This document shows, in pieces, positions 1 through 10,880 of a stretch of 24,013 nucleotides of DNA (positions are counted from its first letter, which is position 1; every line of letters begins with the position of its first letter). Source of the DNA: Echinococcus granulosus (lineage: Eukaryota > Platyhelminthes > Cestoda > Cyclophyllidea > Taeniidae); the NCBI RefSeq assembly GCF_000524195.1, contig NW_020170422.1, positions 405,929-429,941 of the forward strand, written 5' to 3'. The notes under the pieces are model-generated. The model searched no databases. It was not told the origin of the DNA and saw nothing but the letters and a program-made list of their open reading frames with translations. A program made the position numbers and the translations under genes.

Positions 1-339
1 CTACGTTAGGCGCGGGGTGCCAAGCTGTGTTCCTATCACGGAGTAGTTCCTCAGAGTCAGGCGGCTGTTGTTCGGTTAAAAATACAATAATTTAACTTCC
101 CTGTTTTATGCACAAAAATTAGTTAAATTTGCAAGCAAATGACATAAAATGCGGTGTTTTATCGTATTGCTTAGTGCATATTACGTTGCCTTTTCAAGGC
201 TGGTTATTCTGCTTCTGATTGGTGGATTTGTAAAAGTTGTGTTCTGATTGGTTTTCTATAATTTATGTGGCTAAATAATAGTGGCTTAGCCATGCTGCCT
301 GCACGATACAGATAATTCTGGGTCTAACAACTCCTTCGC
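1..339. other. 5' flank / presumed promoter and 5' UTR of the SLC10-like gene
   Basis: There is no convincing ORF. The first 80 bases are somewhat GC-rich, and the rest is AT-rich with the two CCAAT-type sites described separately. I see no clear TATA box in a useful position and no strong 3' splice site just before the ATG. The end of any upstream gene is not visible. Confidence 0.4.
213..252. promoter_or_regulatory. Duplicated CCAAT-box (NF-Y-like) element upstream of the SLC10-like gene
   Basis: The 11-mer TTCTGATTGGT occurs exactly twice, at 213-223 and 242-252, 29 bp apart start to start. Its reverse complement, ACCAATCAGAA, fits the extended NF-Y consensus (RRCCAATSR). The pair lies about 88-127 bp before the ATG, a normal place for CCAAT boxes. 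Binding is inferred. Confidence 0.5.
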
Positions 340-1005
340 ATGACGCTACTAATATGGGTGTCTGCTTTGTTTTGCTTGACACTCGCAAACGTAGTTTCTA
401 CTAAAGAGACGATCGGGGGCCTGCCACTTGATACGGAATACTTGGATGTTAGGAATACTTTAAGAGAGCACGTTACTGCAAATGACACTGCTTATATTTC
501 CACTTACACCGACCCTGCTGGCTCCTTTACTGTTTCGGTCTCCTGTGACCCCAAGAGGCTTCGGGTTTTTGAAAACTTGGGGAACTATAGTCTAGCATGT
601 GGTCTTTCGTATTCTTCCAATAAGGATATTTCCCTCAGTTTTACGTCAGATTACCCGGTCTCTGTCGGATTCGCCATTCCACTCGTCCTCAATTTTTCTT
701 CCTCACTAAATCAGTCCACCCAAAATGTTACCTTCCCCTTGGTGGTGTCACAAATCGGTGATGCATACATAGTCGGCTGGGTCACCGTCACTGACAGGTC
801 GCATTTGGCACTGGGCGTGCGAATGCTGGTTCTTCGCGAAAGCGGAGTTGTTGACTTGATCTTTCGAATCGGTCTGATTATTCTCCTCATTCTGACGACC
901 TTTTTTATGGGTTGCGAGGTCGATATTAATGTTATCAAGTCCTATGCAAAAAAACCGATTGGACCGCTTTTGGGATTTTTTTGTCAGTTTATCATTATGC
1001 CTGCC
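340..1005 (+). CDS. SLC10-like gene, exon 1 (signal peptide, ectodomain, first membrane helix)
   Basis: The exon codes residues 1-222 and ends in phase 0 at the donor GTAAGT (1006). The ectodomain has two cysteines, C69 and C87, that could form a disulfide. The first membrane helix is about residues 173-193, followed by GCEVDINVIK and then KKPIGPLLGFFCQFIIMPA, which fits the conserved helix 1-2 region of SLC10 proteins (a 'K-P-x-G...QF...MP' pattern). The ATG context is weak (C at -3), but no upstream ATG is open in this frame. Confidence 0.9.
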
Positions 1006-4000
1006 GTAAGTAACCCATATTGATCTTTTTTGGTTTACTAGCATTTGTTCTTTTAAGCTATTGTCTCTTTATATGAAAATTTTTCCCAGAAATCATCTTT
1101 AATGCTTCTGGCTGTCTGGCTGACAGACATGAGATTCAGTGTTGGCTTTGTCGTCCATTTGCGACCTATGCTTTAATAATGGATTTTTTTTCGGGAAATC
1201 GGAGGTAGTTACTATTCCTCATCGTCTATCACTTTTGCTGAATGTCTATCTCTACATTTTCATCGACTTGACATGCGGGGCTGTTCTTGTTTTTTTTTTT
1301 TTAATAAAAAAACTATAACGCTTTAGCTATATTGCTGTCGAACAGTGTTATAGTATCTTAATTTTAATCGGTTTATAAATAGGTGGAATTGGCCATTAAT
1401 TTGCGCGTTCTTCCTTGGATTGGCTGGTGTCTACGCGCCAGCAGTCCATGCATAAGCTGTTATTTTAGCTGTGAACTAGAGCCTAATTTTCCATCGTCAC
1501 ATCTTTAGTGCTTAAAGAATAGGTGGGGATCAGTACTAGTTTATTAAATTTTGGCTTTTCAACAGAGTTATATTATTTTGCAATTTATTCACTATATTAC
1601 GTTCAAATTAGCAACGCTGAAACTTAAAAGGTGTTAATTTCCGATGAACTGATAGATTGATAACTGGATTTTCTGTCATATTAGTGGATTTTGGACAGGT
1701 TGAGTCTGCGAATAACATCGTTTTCATGGCTTCCCACTATCTAGGTGGCCATAGCCCTGGCAAAGTTGACGCCTATCAATCCAGCTTTTGGCTTTGGCCT
1801 CTTCATCAGTGGCTGCTGTCCTGGTGGCGGTGCCTCAAATGTCTGGACACGTCTCCTCGGTGGTGATCTCGATCTTAGCCTCACCATGACCCTCTTTAGT
1901 TCTCTAGCTGCTCTCGGTGGGTCACTAGAGTTGCCTGTTTGCTTGTTATAGGTCTTGATTATTTAAAATGAGTGAATTAGGTTGGAAAAAGTGTGGATCA
2001 CAGCCCCATTATCCCTGAGCATATATCCATTAGATTGGTTACAAAACGTCATCAGGTGCCTGTCCTTATAGAGATGGACTTTTTTTCGTTTCAATTCCAT
2101 TTTTAGCACCGATCTGCTGTTCGTTTACTAGGGCAGGAATTTGTGGCATTTGGTTGATTGTTACCTTGGCTGAAAGTGAACAAGCTATGTCCTTACTATT
2201 GCGTAATTTCTTGTGCCCTAGATAGGTTGAGACACCGCAAGTGATTGAGTGCTAGGCAGACACATTGAGCCATTTTTTTAGTACTTTTTTCAACTCAATT
2301 AGATGTCAAACTCCCACAAGTAGTTTGAGTTTCATCACACTTATCCTGACTGAGGCATATTTGTGACCTCGTAATAGATGAATCACAGTTTACGAAGCCT
2401 TACGAAGTTATTCCTAAGGGGACGCTCTTGTCGAGCCTCGCATTCTGCTCTGCTATTTTAGTAAATCAGTCAAGCTAGGGGGATTTTAATGCCGTCGTGA
2501 TTGTACTTAGTTAAAGCGGTTTAGTGAATTATCGTTGAAAGTTTGACTATAAGATTCACGGTGTTTAGGGGTTATTTAGGGCACTCAAGTCTCACTTTAT
2601 TATTTTTATAGACGGAATTTCATTCACATAAACAGCTTGAAGGAACAAATAGTCCAGTTTTGTGGGTAAAGTGAGGAAATAGAACTAGGTGCATGCAAAT
2701 ACTTGATTGTTTTACAACTCCTGCGAAGTCCCTTTTGTGTAATCAGTTTCAGTCTTACAACATTGTAGGCAATGTCAATTAAGATGACGAATTTACTTTC
2801 AATGAGTACATTTGTGATAAGAAACGCTTTCGGCGCAAAAAAGCGCCTCTATGCTCAAACGCTTTATTCCGCGCAAACAGGCAAGCATGTGAAGGAATCA
2901 GCATATGCAAATAGTGTGCTGCTTCGTTGTTTGAGCTGAAGCCGAGAAAAGTGGCCTATTAGATGAATTTCTGAGTCCTGTCTGTAGATGATACGACAAA
3001 AGGAGAGCAGAACGGTGTTTAACAAACATTATTTTTGGTGCGAAAAGCCGTCCGCGCTAAAAAAATTTGAACTGCTTCATTAATGCTCCAGTTACGGTTG
3101 TCCTTTGTGATTTCTGCGTTTGGTATATTGTCACCTAAGGTATACAGATGAAGTTTGCAACCATTTGAGGGTAAACTCCGGAGAGATCAGCTGATTCAAA
3201 ATCTACATACAGCGTTAGCCTGGCATTTGACGTTATGCATGTCAAATGCCTATGAAAGTTTACAATTGGTAGTATTTATCTAAATGCGTGTTACTATAAA
3301 CGAATGGAGGTATGCATAATGAGGCTATAAACAACTGAAAGAATTTTGAAGTTTTTAAAGTCGTACTGTGAACCGACAACCGTAAGCTAAGTTGTTGCTC
3401 ATCTTGGAAGTTTAGTTCACCATAACTTCGTTTGGCGTATAGCGCACTTTTGGGTAGCCATATGATAAACAATGATGCTAGGCTAATAAGTAACCCGTTG
3501 GGAGGTCAAGCTGATGCCCTCGCAAAGCATTTAAAGCTCTATGCTTTAGTTACGCGAGATACTTTTACTTTCGGATACGAGCCAAACATTTAGGGTCTTT
3601 TACTTCCTGATCAACGCTGTTTTATTCAATCTGCTTTTAGGTTCACCTATTTAATCGTTCCTTTGGTTGAGATAATGATTATTCATCCACTTTTTGCACG
3701 TAAGGTATTTAAAGTAGGAACTCGGATCTGTAAGTGGCGCTTTGGAAACGAGTTTTAAAGTTCATTTCACCTTGATTTTAAAGTGTTTTTTTGAATAGGT
3801 AGTTTTGCGTTTATGTATTTCTGTCTCGTGGCCAGAACGAATGTAAGCCAACAAAAAAGATCTCAGTAGGAGTCGCCCAACAGTCTATCCGTTGATTTTA
3901 TCCATTTCAATCTTGGTCTTAAGAAGAGACTTTTGAGTCCGGCCATAAATTAGCCCCTATGGCTGGGATGTAATCTACAAAAAGATCACGAAAGGAGTCA

Positions 4001-6100
4001 GGTGGTAGCCTATTCTACTTGGATCTTCAATGTTTCGATCTGCGTGACCTTTAATAATTGAAGGAATTCTAGAATTTTCGAAATGCTATTGTGACCTAGT
4101 GCCGCACAACAACAGTGACTCTACTTGGTGTTGTGTTGATACGACAATCTGCTGGTCAGGTAATAGAATAAGCGTAGTGGTGGGCGGATAGTCGGCATGT
4201 TGGACGATTGGATGCGTGGTTTAGTAGTCCCTTTGAAGTTGTCTTTTCTTATTTTTGTAGTGCTAGTTGTTTGTTACCTTCCTACCAAAGGTGTTTTGTT
4301 TATGAGATAACCAAATAAGCTAAGGGAATGCATTCTAGTCATAATTGAGTAGCTGTAGAAAGCTCCTTAAGATAGATTACCTGTTGGAACAATCACCATT
4401 ACATTTTATACGCACCCCTCAATTAGACTAAGCTTAGGAAATCAACTTTGATGAGGCGTTTTGAATCCAGAAGACTGAGAATAAGTTACTTTTAGCCACT
4501 TCCGTTTTTTTTGTCGTGGTAATTTCATTTCCCGGTTGGGTCACTGTCTCCCCCTCACACTTACCAAGGGGCGCATCTCTCAGTAAATGGGACCTAGGCA
4601 CAGCGGTTACGACGACTACACACGTGGCTGGTGGTTGATCAGTGAAAGTGGTCGAAGTCACTCGAATGTTTTAGTGACGCGTGGCTATAGTGACTGACCT
4701 TGACATTGTAGTGATTATCACCTTTCAAGCGCATTTATACTTGATATCGACCAACCAGGGAGGAGTGAGCGGGAACACGATGTTCTAGAATATTTGAAAA
4801 TTAGTCGTGAAAATGGAAACTTTTGGAAAGGCTATCAGGAGTGTCCTCTGGGCTTGCAGGCGTCCTTAGGATATTCAATGGTAGAATTCAGTTCTTTAGC
4901 ATTTAGAATGGCCGATCTTCTTGACCGTAATGCATGTCCCAGTACTGCGTCACTAGAATCACATTTTCAACCACCTGCGTAATGAAAATTCTATCGCCAT
5001 ACCTTTTCCAAATGCTCTACGAATTAAGCAAGAAAGTTCTGCGGCTTTAAAACGGATTTAGTCTCTATTTGTAAAGCAGGGAAGCTAGTATCACAGTAGG
5101 TTTATAAAACAGTCGTTATGCATATAAGGATTCAAAACAAATGCGAAGTTCAGGTTGTGTCCACTATTAACAACCGCATTCTACATGTGTCTACAATTTA
5201 GTCAGGTCGTTGCCAAAAACTACATAAAATTCCTCATCTCTTAATGGTCCTTCTGGGTAGTGTTTAAATGCCAAAAGGACCGTGGCAGGCGCATAATTTA
5301 GTTTCTAAACTTGTCTAGCTGCTTGTTTCTCTTGCAGGATTTTTCACGACCTTCCGCTTGCTCCCCTTTTTCTCCGATGAGCTTCATTTAGGGAGCTGAT
5401 TTTTCTGCGTGTTTTCGCTGTAGGCATGCTGCCCCTGCTCCTTTTTGCCTTCGCTCGCTTTTTCACCGCTATTGACGTCAGCGCGGTGCCCTACGGCCCA
5501 ATCGCCGCGAATCTTCTCTATCTTTTCGTCCCCGTCACGGCAGGTCTCCTCATACGTCACTTTCGTCCTACCTGGGCAGATCGACTGCGTCGAGGAGTGC
5601 AACCGACGTCCTGCATCTTCCTCACCTATGTAATTGGTTTCGGCACCTTCGCCAATTTCTCTATCTTTCGCCTTATGGGCCGCTATCCTCTCATCATTGT
5701 CATTGGCGCCGCTCTCCCCGTTATTGGATATGTAGCCGGCTTCCTAATGGCCCTCCTCTGCCGTCGCTCCTGGCCCGTCGTCGTGGCAATCTCGATTGAA
5801 ACGGGCGTGCAGAATGTAGGAGTGGGTATTCTCATCCTCATCTCTGCGATTCCTCAGCCTCAGGGGGATTTAGGAGCTGTTATGCCCATAATCATTGCTA
5901 TCACAACTCCTATTGGTCTCCTTATCGCTCTCATTGTGAGACTTGTTGTGCGTCGACGAAAACGGAGGAAGAAGCAAGATGAAGAGCAACTGGAGGAGGG
6001 AAGCTGGGACAGTCATTGTAGTTTAGACACGGGAATCGAAGACCAAAAGAGGACTGCTAGTGAATTTCGGAGCTCCAATGAGGAGAATGGGAAGTTTTGA
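340..6100 (+). CDS. SLC10-family sodium/bile-acid cotransporter-like protein (complete, 3 exons)
   Basis: The spliced CDS join(340..1005,1745..1916,5424..6100) gives 504 residues plus a TGA stop, and both junctions agree in phase. Seen: an N-terminal hydrophobic signal peptide (residues 1-20). A luminal or extracellular domain (about 21-165) carries five N-glycosylation sequons (N48, N82, N118, N124, N129). The membrane core (about 170-455) contains GCCPGGGASN, the family signature, and ETGVQN, the sodium-site helix. A basic cytosolic tail follows. Known of the family: SLC10 proteins carry bile acids, steroid sulfates or related anions into cells with Na+; members with long N-terminal ectodomains (P3/SLC10A5-like and invertebrate 'ileal bile acid transporter-like') are poorly characterised. 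Inferred: a plasma-membrane Na+-coupled organic anion carrier. The substrate cannot be read from sequence. An in-frame TAA at 325-327 supports ATG 340 as the start. Confidence 0.92.
1006..1744 (+). other. SLC10-like intron 1
   Basis: 739 nt, GTAAGT...CTAG. It contains a run of about 13 T followed by AATAAAAAAA near 1289-1312 and a short stem TGTCTG/CAGACA at 1113-1129. I see no exon or gene in it. Confidence 0.8.
1745..1916 (+). CDS. SLC10-like gene, exon 2 (CCPGG signature)
   Basis: The exon starts after the acceptor TATCTAG and codes residues 223-279 plus one base of codon 280. It contains NPAFGFGLF, GCCPGGGASN (245-254) and GGDLDLSLTMT (261-271). In characterised SLC10 carriers this region supplies the Ser-Asn pair and the Thr of sodium site 1; here they are S253, N254 and T271. 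The donor is GTGGGT at 1917, in phase 1, which agrees with exon 3. Confidence 0.9.
1917..5423 (+). other. SLC10-like intron 2 (3.5 kb)
   Basis: 3507 nt, GTGGGT...GTAG. Only short chance ORFs are present. It holds a perfect 10-bp inverted repeat at 3222-3250 and a small GC stem (GGCGC-A6-GCGCC) at 2832-2847. I recognise no transposon domain, RNA gene or conserved exon. Confidence 0.75.
3222..3250. repeat. Perfect inverted repeat (10-bp stem, 9-nt loop)
   Basis: GGCATTTGAC (3222-3231) and GTCAAATGCC (3241-3250) are exact reverse complements around the spacer GTTATGCAT. It lies in SLC10-like intron 2 and would fold as a hairpin in the pre-mRNA. The stem is too short for a typical microRNA precursor. 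Confidence 0.7.
5424..6100 (+). CDS. SLC10-like gene, exon 3 (C-terminal transporter core and tail)
   Basis: The exon starts after the acceptor CGCTGTAG with GC completing the glycine codon, then codes MLPLLLFAFARFF as the family expects after ...AALG. Further hydrophobic helices lie at about residues 302-323, 342-362, 368-391, 399-421 and 430-454. The SIETGVQNVGVG segment supplies E405 and Q409, equivalents of the conserved sodium-binding Glu and Gln. A positive-inside cluster (RRRKRRKK, about 456-463) begins a tail of about 45 residues rich in Glu and Ser. Stop TGA is at 6098-6100. An earlier AG at 5337-5338 was not used because an in-frame stop follows. Confidence 0.92.
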
Positions 6101-6140
6101 TCGTCTGGAGTATTTCTTTAGTATTTTCTCTTTGTTACAA

Positions 6141-6146
6141 AATAAA
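6141..6146 (+). terminator. AATAAA poly(A) signal of the SLC10-like gene
   Basis: The canonical hexamer lies 41 nt after the TGA. It is followed by a GT/T-rich stretch (about 6150-6200) of the type found downstream of cleavage sites. This implies a short 3' UTR of about 60 nt. Confidence 0.8.
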
Positions 6147-8996
6147 TAGTGTTTGTCTTTTTCTGTGATCATTGGTTGTTTGTGTTTGAGGTGTCTTAAC
6201 TGACATAAATCACTCTAAATTCTCCGTAACTAGTTCTCCATTTGTTGTTTTCATCGGTTGTGCTACTCGTCCCGCAGTCTCGTCTCATCGTCTGAAAAGG
6301 TGACCTAGGTGCTGCATTATTTTGTATTATTAGGCGTCTGAGATACTTCGAAGTGATTCAGCCTAAGGTTTAAAATAACGAATTTGTTTGTGAGCTTGGA
6401 GGCTCAATCATAATTTACCAGAATAGCACACTTAAGAAGTAGCGCTCTCTGAGTACTAGAAATGCGTCAGACTAATCTATCAGTGCTGTTGCCAAACGCC
6501 AATGACACTCAAGCAGTCCAAGTTCAGAAATGTTCATTTACGTGTCCAGCAATACTGAGATAAGAGCAGCTAGACCGCTTACTTTTTATTTTTTTTGAGG
6601 TTATTTCAGGGTACGACCAACCAATGGTCCTATTCAGTCTTCCACGACTAAGTCTCAACACTCGTGGTGTGGAATTGCCACTCTTCTAATCCTTCCATAA
6701 TGAAGATCGCTTTGAAAGATTGACCTTGTCTGTGTGTAACTTGGCTGTCATATCATCAAAGGCGCATGGGCTAGGTGAAGTAGCATGGTTGCGTCTGCAT
6801 GGCGTAAATCCAATTTCGCAAGTTTATTGTATAAAGTTTTTAATTTTATTAACCTTGATGGATCGAAGTAAAGGTACTTCATCTCTATTAAGTGAGCTTA
6901 TTAGCTTCGCTGCCTTGTTGAACAGGTTCAACATCACGTTTTTGGATCGTTACTCTAATGCATTCGACGTTTGAAAGGGACATTTTTTTCATTCACAAAT
7001 AACTGAAGTACTTCCCTACTCATTGTAGTAGAGCCTTTTTAGACAACCTTGGAGCATTTTTTATCTAGGGACAGATAGATCTTTTTCTTCGCGATGTAGC
7101 GATGCAGCCTTGACAGTTTAGGGTACACATTCTTTAACGCGCCTTACCATAGAACTCTATTACTCCTCAATGCATGTAGCATGTTATTTAATGCCAGTAC
7201 AGAAGTTTTATGAGAACAGGATTTCACGTCTATTTCTTCTTGCCACTTTTCTTTCACTTCAGCGCTGTTCAACCATTACTATTTATCTAGGTTCTAACCG
7301 AGCTAGTGGAAGAGGTATCGCGTGGTCACCTCATTGATATTTTCATACAAGTATGATAGAGAGCTTCTTGACGAACTTTGCAAATTATTATTTATTACTT
7401 ATTTTTTGCATGCTGTTTTGCTACCGCGTACCGCACCGTCTGGACAACGCTCTACAGGCGATAGACGAGAAGCTTTGACAGCTTGAGTAGGTTGGGCTTG
7501 TGAAATGGACGGACTGGGATCACTTTTTATCAGGTTATTTCAACCGAAATGTGACGATTTGAGTAGTAGAGGTGAAAGTGGTGTAGAGAGAAAGTGGGGA
7601 GTACGGGCAAGGGGCTAACATAGGCAAATGCTTTAGTGTTTGGAAACAGTGGCATGTAATTTGCGAGTCCATACAGTTCTCAAAAGTAAACTATGAGAAT
7701 CATTCTGGAAATTGTACCAGCTTTTGATCAAACAATATTTGTGAGGATTGTGGGAAAACGTATGGAGATTGCATGACTGAATTTCACGAACTAGAATTCG
7801 TACTTTTCTATCGCTCCGCAGTACTACTGAATTACTCATTTAGCCTTAAGTATGTAAATAACTGCTTTTCATTCATTCATCTTCAGAATCACTGACTCGT
7901 AAAGGACAGTCATTTATAACTTTCATGTCTTATCACAAACATACCTGTGTAATCCACCTCAAATTATGCTGCATTAAATATCGTTTTTTATCCACCACAA
8001 TAGCTATATAACTCCTTTCCAGCGTCGATTAAAAAGATATCCACTTTGCACTTGTGCACATTTCCGGATTCTGCAACACCTTGGGACGAAGCAAGGCGGG
8101 TCAGTTTCGTCTCTTTGCCTTTCTTGAGGTCCTACAACAATTCAGCGGTTGGAGATGAGATTTGGACACTTGGTGAGACGTAGAAATTTGTTACAGGCGC
8201 CATGCGTGGCAATGCAAGATCCGTGCCGGGTGCCCGTGGCCTCCGCGACGTTGGTGCGATCGGTGGGGAGGCAGAGACCCGATGCTTCTTCCATTCGGCC
8301 CTGATTGTGTATACTCCTACACTTCAAGAAGCCATGATGTGGTGGGTTTTATGAGCTTGGAATGGATACACGGCAGCTTTGCAAATGGTAGTTATGTTTA
8401 TTTGAAAGTGCCAAAGTGTGTGCTTAGCTAGAGCTGGGTGCGTGCCTGGTTGTATGCTTGGGTGTATGCAGCTGAGTGACACGCACATCCGCGCGTCCGT
8501 CGGTCCGTCCTTCCATTCACTCATCCATCCCAGACTGTGATTCAAAAATCTATCTGCCGATATTCGTAATTCAGAGATTAGTTTCAGGTAGATCAAAGTC
8601 CCTATTAACAAGAAATATCTTGAGTATTCAAAGTGGCAAACTTCAGGAGTAATCTGATGAACATCATAAGCAAATTCCTAATTATTTTATGTTGACTATG
8701 ACCCACTAAATTTTACTTGAAAGGTTTTAATCCGTACTGATAATAGCTTTAGGACTTTTAACAAATAGTCTGCCTCGACTATGAGACTCTATTGGATACC
8801 AGTTTTCAGATCCAACTTTGTAGCACTAGATTGTGGCGTCACAAGAAGCTCAGTTTTCTTTGCAAACTGTCGAGCTCCTTGAATGAAGTGATTTGAAGTA
8901 GTTACATACATAGGCTCCCCAGTGTAATAGGTCAGTCGTTTGCCTAACTCTCGGTTTTAGGGGCTCTGCTATTGTACCCCCCTCCCCGCGCGACCT

Positions 8997-9018
8997 GCTC
9001 TTGGGCCAGGCCAAGAGC
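8997..9018. repeat. GC-rich inverted repeat (8-bp stem, 6-nt loop)
   Basis: GCTCTTGG (8997-9004) and CCAAGAGC (9011-9018) are perfect reverse complements around GCCAGG. It sits in a locally GC/C-rich patch of the intergenic region. Function unknown. Confidence 0.65.
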
Positions 9019-10607
9019 TCCTAAACCCTTCCCTACTTCAATAGTGCATATCCTGCCCGAGATCTTGCCTTTTTTCGCCTTTAGGGAGGACTTGGGGTGC
9101 TACGGCATTGGCCATATTGTTTTTTGGAATTTGTTATACTCTGAGATCATTCAAATAACAGGCCATCTCTAGTTTTCGATTATGAAACAAGCAACAAGGG
9201 ATGTAATGACGCGTCTGCGGGAGCTCTCGTGATCGCTGGAAACCGCATTAGACACAGGTGCGTAAAGATGTAGCTAAATCTCCGCGGTGCCAATGCACTA
9301 GAATTCAGGTTTGCTTAAGGTGAAAGCCTGTGTTAGCGGCTACCGGTTTTGTGATAAAGCTTGTGATCATGATGATGTTTCACGGGCGAAAAGAGAAAGC
9401 GACCACATAATAATATGGGACTTTTTTTGTCGAAGGACATGCAAACGTTTGGTCATTTACAGACAAGAAATCACTCCTGCCACAGCCCGATTAACTCCCT
9501 ACTAGCCAATAAATAAAATAAAAGGGGTTAGGAAAATTGGCGTTTCTAAGTCTATAAAGACTATAATTCGAAATTAATGATTGGGTTCCAGAGCATATGT
9601 AGTGCTTCGGTAGCTTATTTAATTCGGTCTTTGACTGCGCAGGCATCTGTTTCTTCGGAACAAAGTGACTTGGCCTTTGAGCCATCACAATATCCTCTTG
9701 GCCATTTTCGGCGTTAGCAACATACCTACTGACACACTAACATGGCTTCTTACAATTTCAGGGAAGACTCAGGACGCTACAGAGGCAAGAGTGACATCTA
9801 TTTGAAGGAGTCCATGCCCGTTTTATATCACGAAAGTAACTACAACCAAATTTCCTTTGATTGTCCAAGCAAACCTAGTAGAAGTCAAAGTCTCGGAATT
9901 TCGTAAAATTTGATACTATTGCGGGATTTAACCATCGCGATCATTGCCCTCAGAACTGCGCAGCAGTTTGATGAATGTTTAGACTCCATGTTTGATAACG
10001 CGGGACCTTAGCCACTGCGAGTAGTGCGCTCGATCAGCGGCATGTTCCCTCGCGCGTCCCACCAGCCTCCGGCCACCTACACGAAAATAATAAACATTTA
10101 CGTAAACGAGACATTAAATATAGAGTAAAAATTTGCAGGGACCACATCGGTCATATTTGAAAAAATCGTGGACAATATAGCTTAAAAGCTGACCACTAGC
10201 TCGTTTTTAAGCGAAGGCATGCAATAATAGAGAAATTCAATTGTTATGGGATTTAGTATGTGCAGACTTTAAGTAGGAATCTTCACAAAACTTGCATAAA
10301 ATTTATAACTGCTAATCTGGTCTTCTTTAAAATACTGTTATTTAGTCGTGCACATACCTAACAACTTGAAAATGAACTGCAAACCCTGTGCAGATGGGTA
10401 TTTATAAGGGTCGTCTTAACCAGTTTTTATACTTAGTTACACTAGATTTTTTTAGCATTTTTCGTGTTTTTACTTGCTTTAGTAAAATATTATTGCAATT
10501 TATGGTTAAAATTTTGTTTTTCATCTTTTTGCTAAATTAGCCACTCCAGCATTTGTTTTACTGCACAACTGAATTTTTTAAAGCAAGAATATCCCATCCA
10601 TTCTTTC

Positions 10608-10609
10608 AG
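10608..10609 (+). promoter_or_regulatory. Strong 3' splice-site-like sequence in the presumed BPTF 5' UTR
   Basis: CATCCATTCTTTCAG is a pyrimidine-rich acceptor whose AG is at 10608-10609, 57 nt before the BPTF ATG. It could join an upstream non-coding exon or accept a trans-spliced leader, which many flatworm genes use. No donor or leader can be shown from this window. Confidence 0.35.
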
Positions 10610-10666
10610 CTCTATCAATCGCTCGTGACCTTGACAAATAATATTTCTTGAGTAAAATCAGAAATA

Positions 10667-10880
10667 ATGGGTGATTCGGTTAATCACCCCGAAGGCATAA
10701 GCGCGCCCCGAGAAGGTGGTCATTGCCAGGGGTCCAAGAAACGTCCAAGATTAACATTCATTAATCCTTCAGAATGGGTTGATTTGCAGCCCGGATGCAG
10801 CGTTTCTACAAAGAAAGACGCTGATCGGAATTTGTGTCAGAGACTAATTGATAGACAGTCTAAAGCTAAGCAAGAAGGTG
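10667..10880 (+). CDS. BPTF: BPTF exon 1 (start codon)
   Basis: Codes residues 1-71 plus one base. The ATG has A at -3 and G at +4, with an in-frame TGA at 10649-10651. The peptide includes KKRPRL, a possible nuclear signal. The donor GTAGGT (10881) leaves phase 1, matching exon 2. An alternative donor three bases earlier would drop one codon. No similarity by itself; assigned by phase and position. Confidence 0.65.

Larger units (their letters stand above)
6200..10666. other. Intergenic region between the SLC10-like gene and BPTF
   Basis: About 4.4 kb. The longest ORFs are under 100 codons, are unsupported by domains or splice structure, and look random. Two patches are GC-richer than their surroundings: about 8180-8310, and about 8430-8530 with degenerate TCCG/TCCA tetranucleotides. 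A hairpin lies at 8997-9018. Another GC-rich patch, about 10015-10080, lies roughly 0.6 kb before the BPTF ATG and could belong to its promoter. I see no tRNA, rRNA or intact mobile element. Confidence 0.6.

Noticed and set aside
5336..5423. Possible earlier start of SLC10-like exon 3 at the AG ending TTGCAG (5338)
   Set aside because: Stops occur before the conserved MLPLLLF segment in the needed phase. The GTAG at 5420-5423 fits the phase-1 junction exactly.
6720..6974. 84-codon plus ORF in the intergenic region
   Set aside because: No family resemblance, no splice context, and a length expected by chance in 4.4 kb.
9141..9160. TGAGATCATT resembling the 5' end of bantam microRNA
   Set aside because: No complementary arm gives a precursor hairpin, and the match stops after ten bases.
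8972..9172. 66-codon Pro-rich ORF over the C-rich patch
   Set aside because: It needs a non-ATG start and has no domain. Its composition follows from the local base bias.
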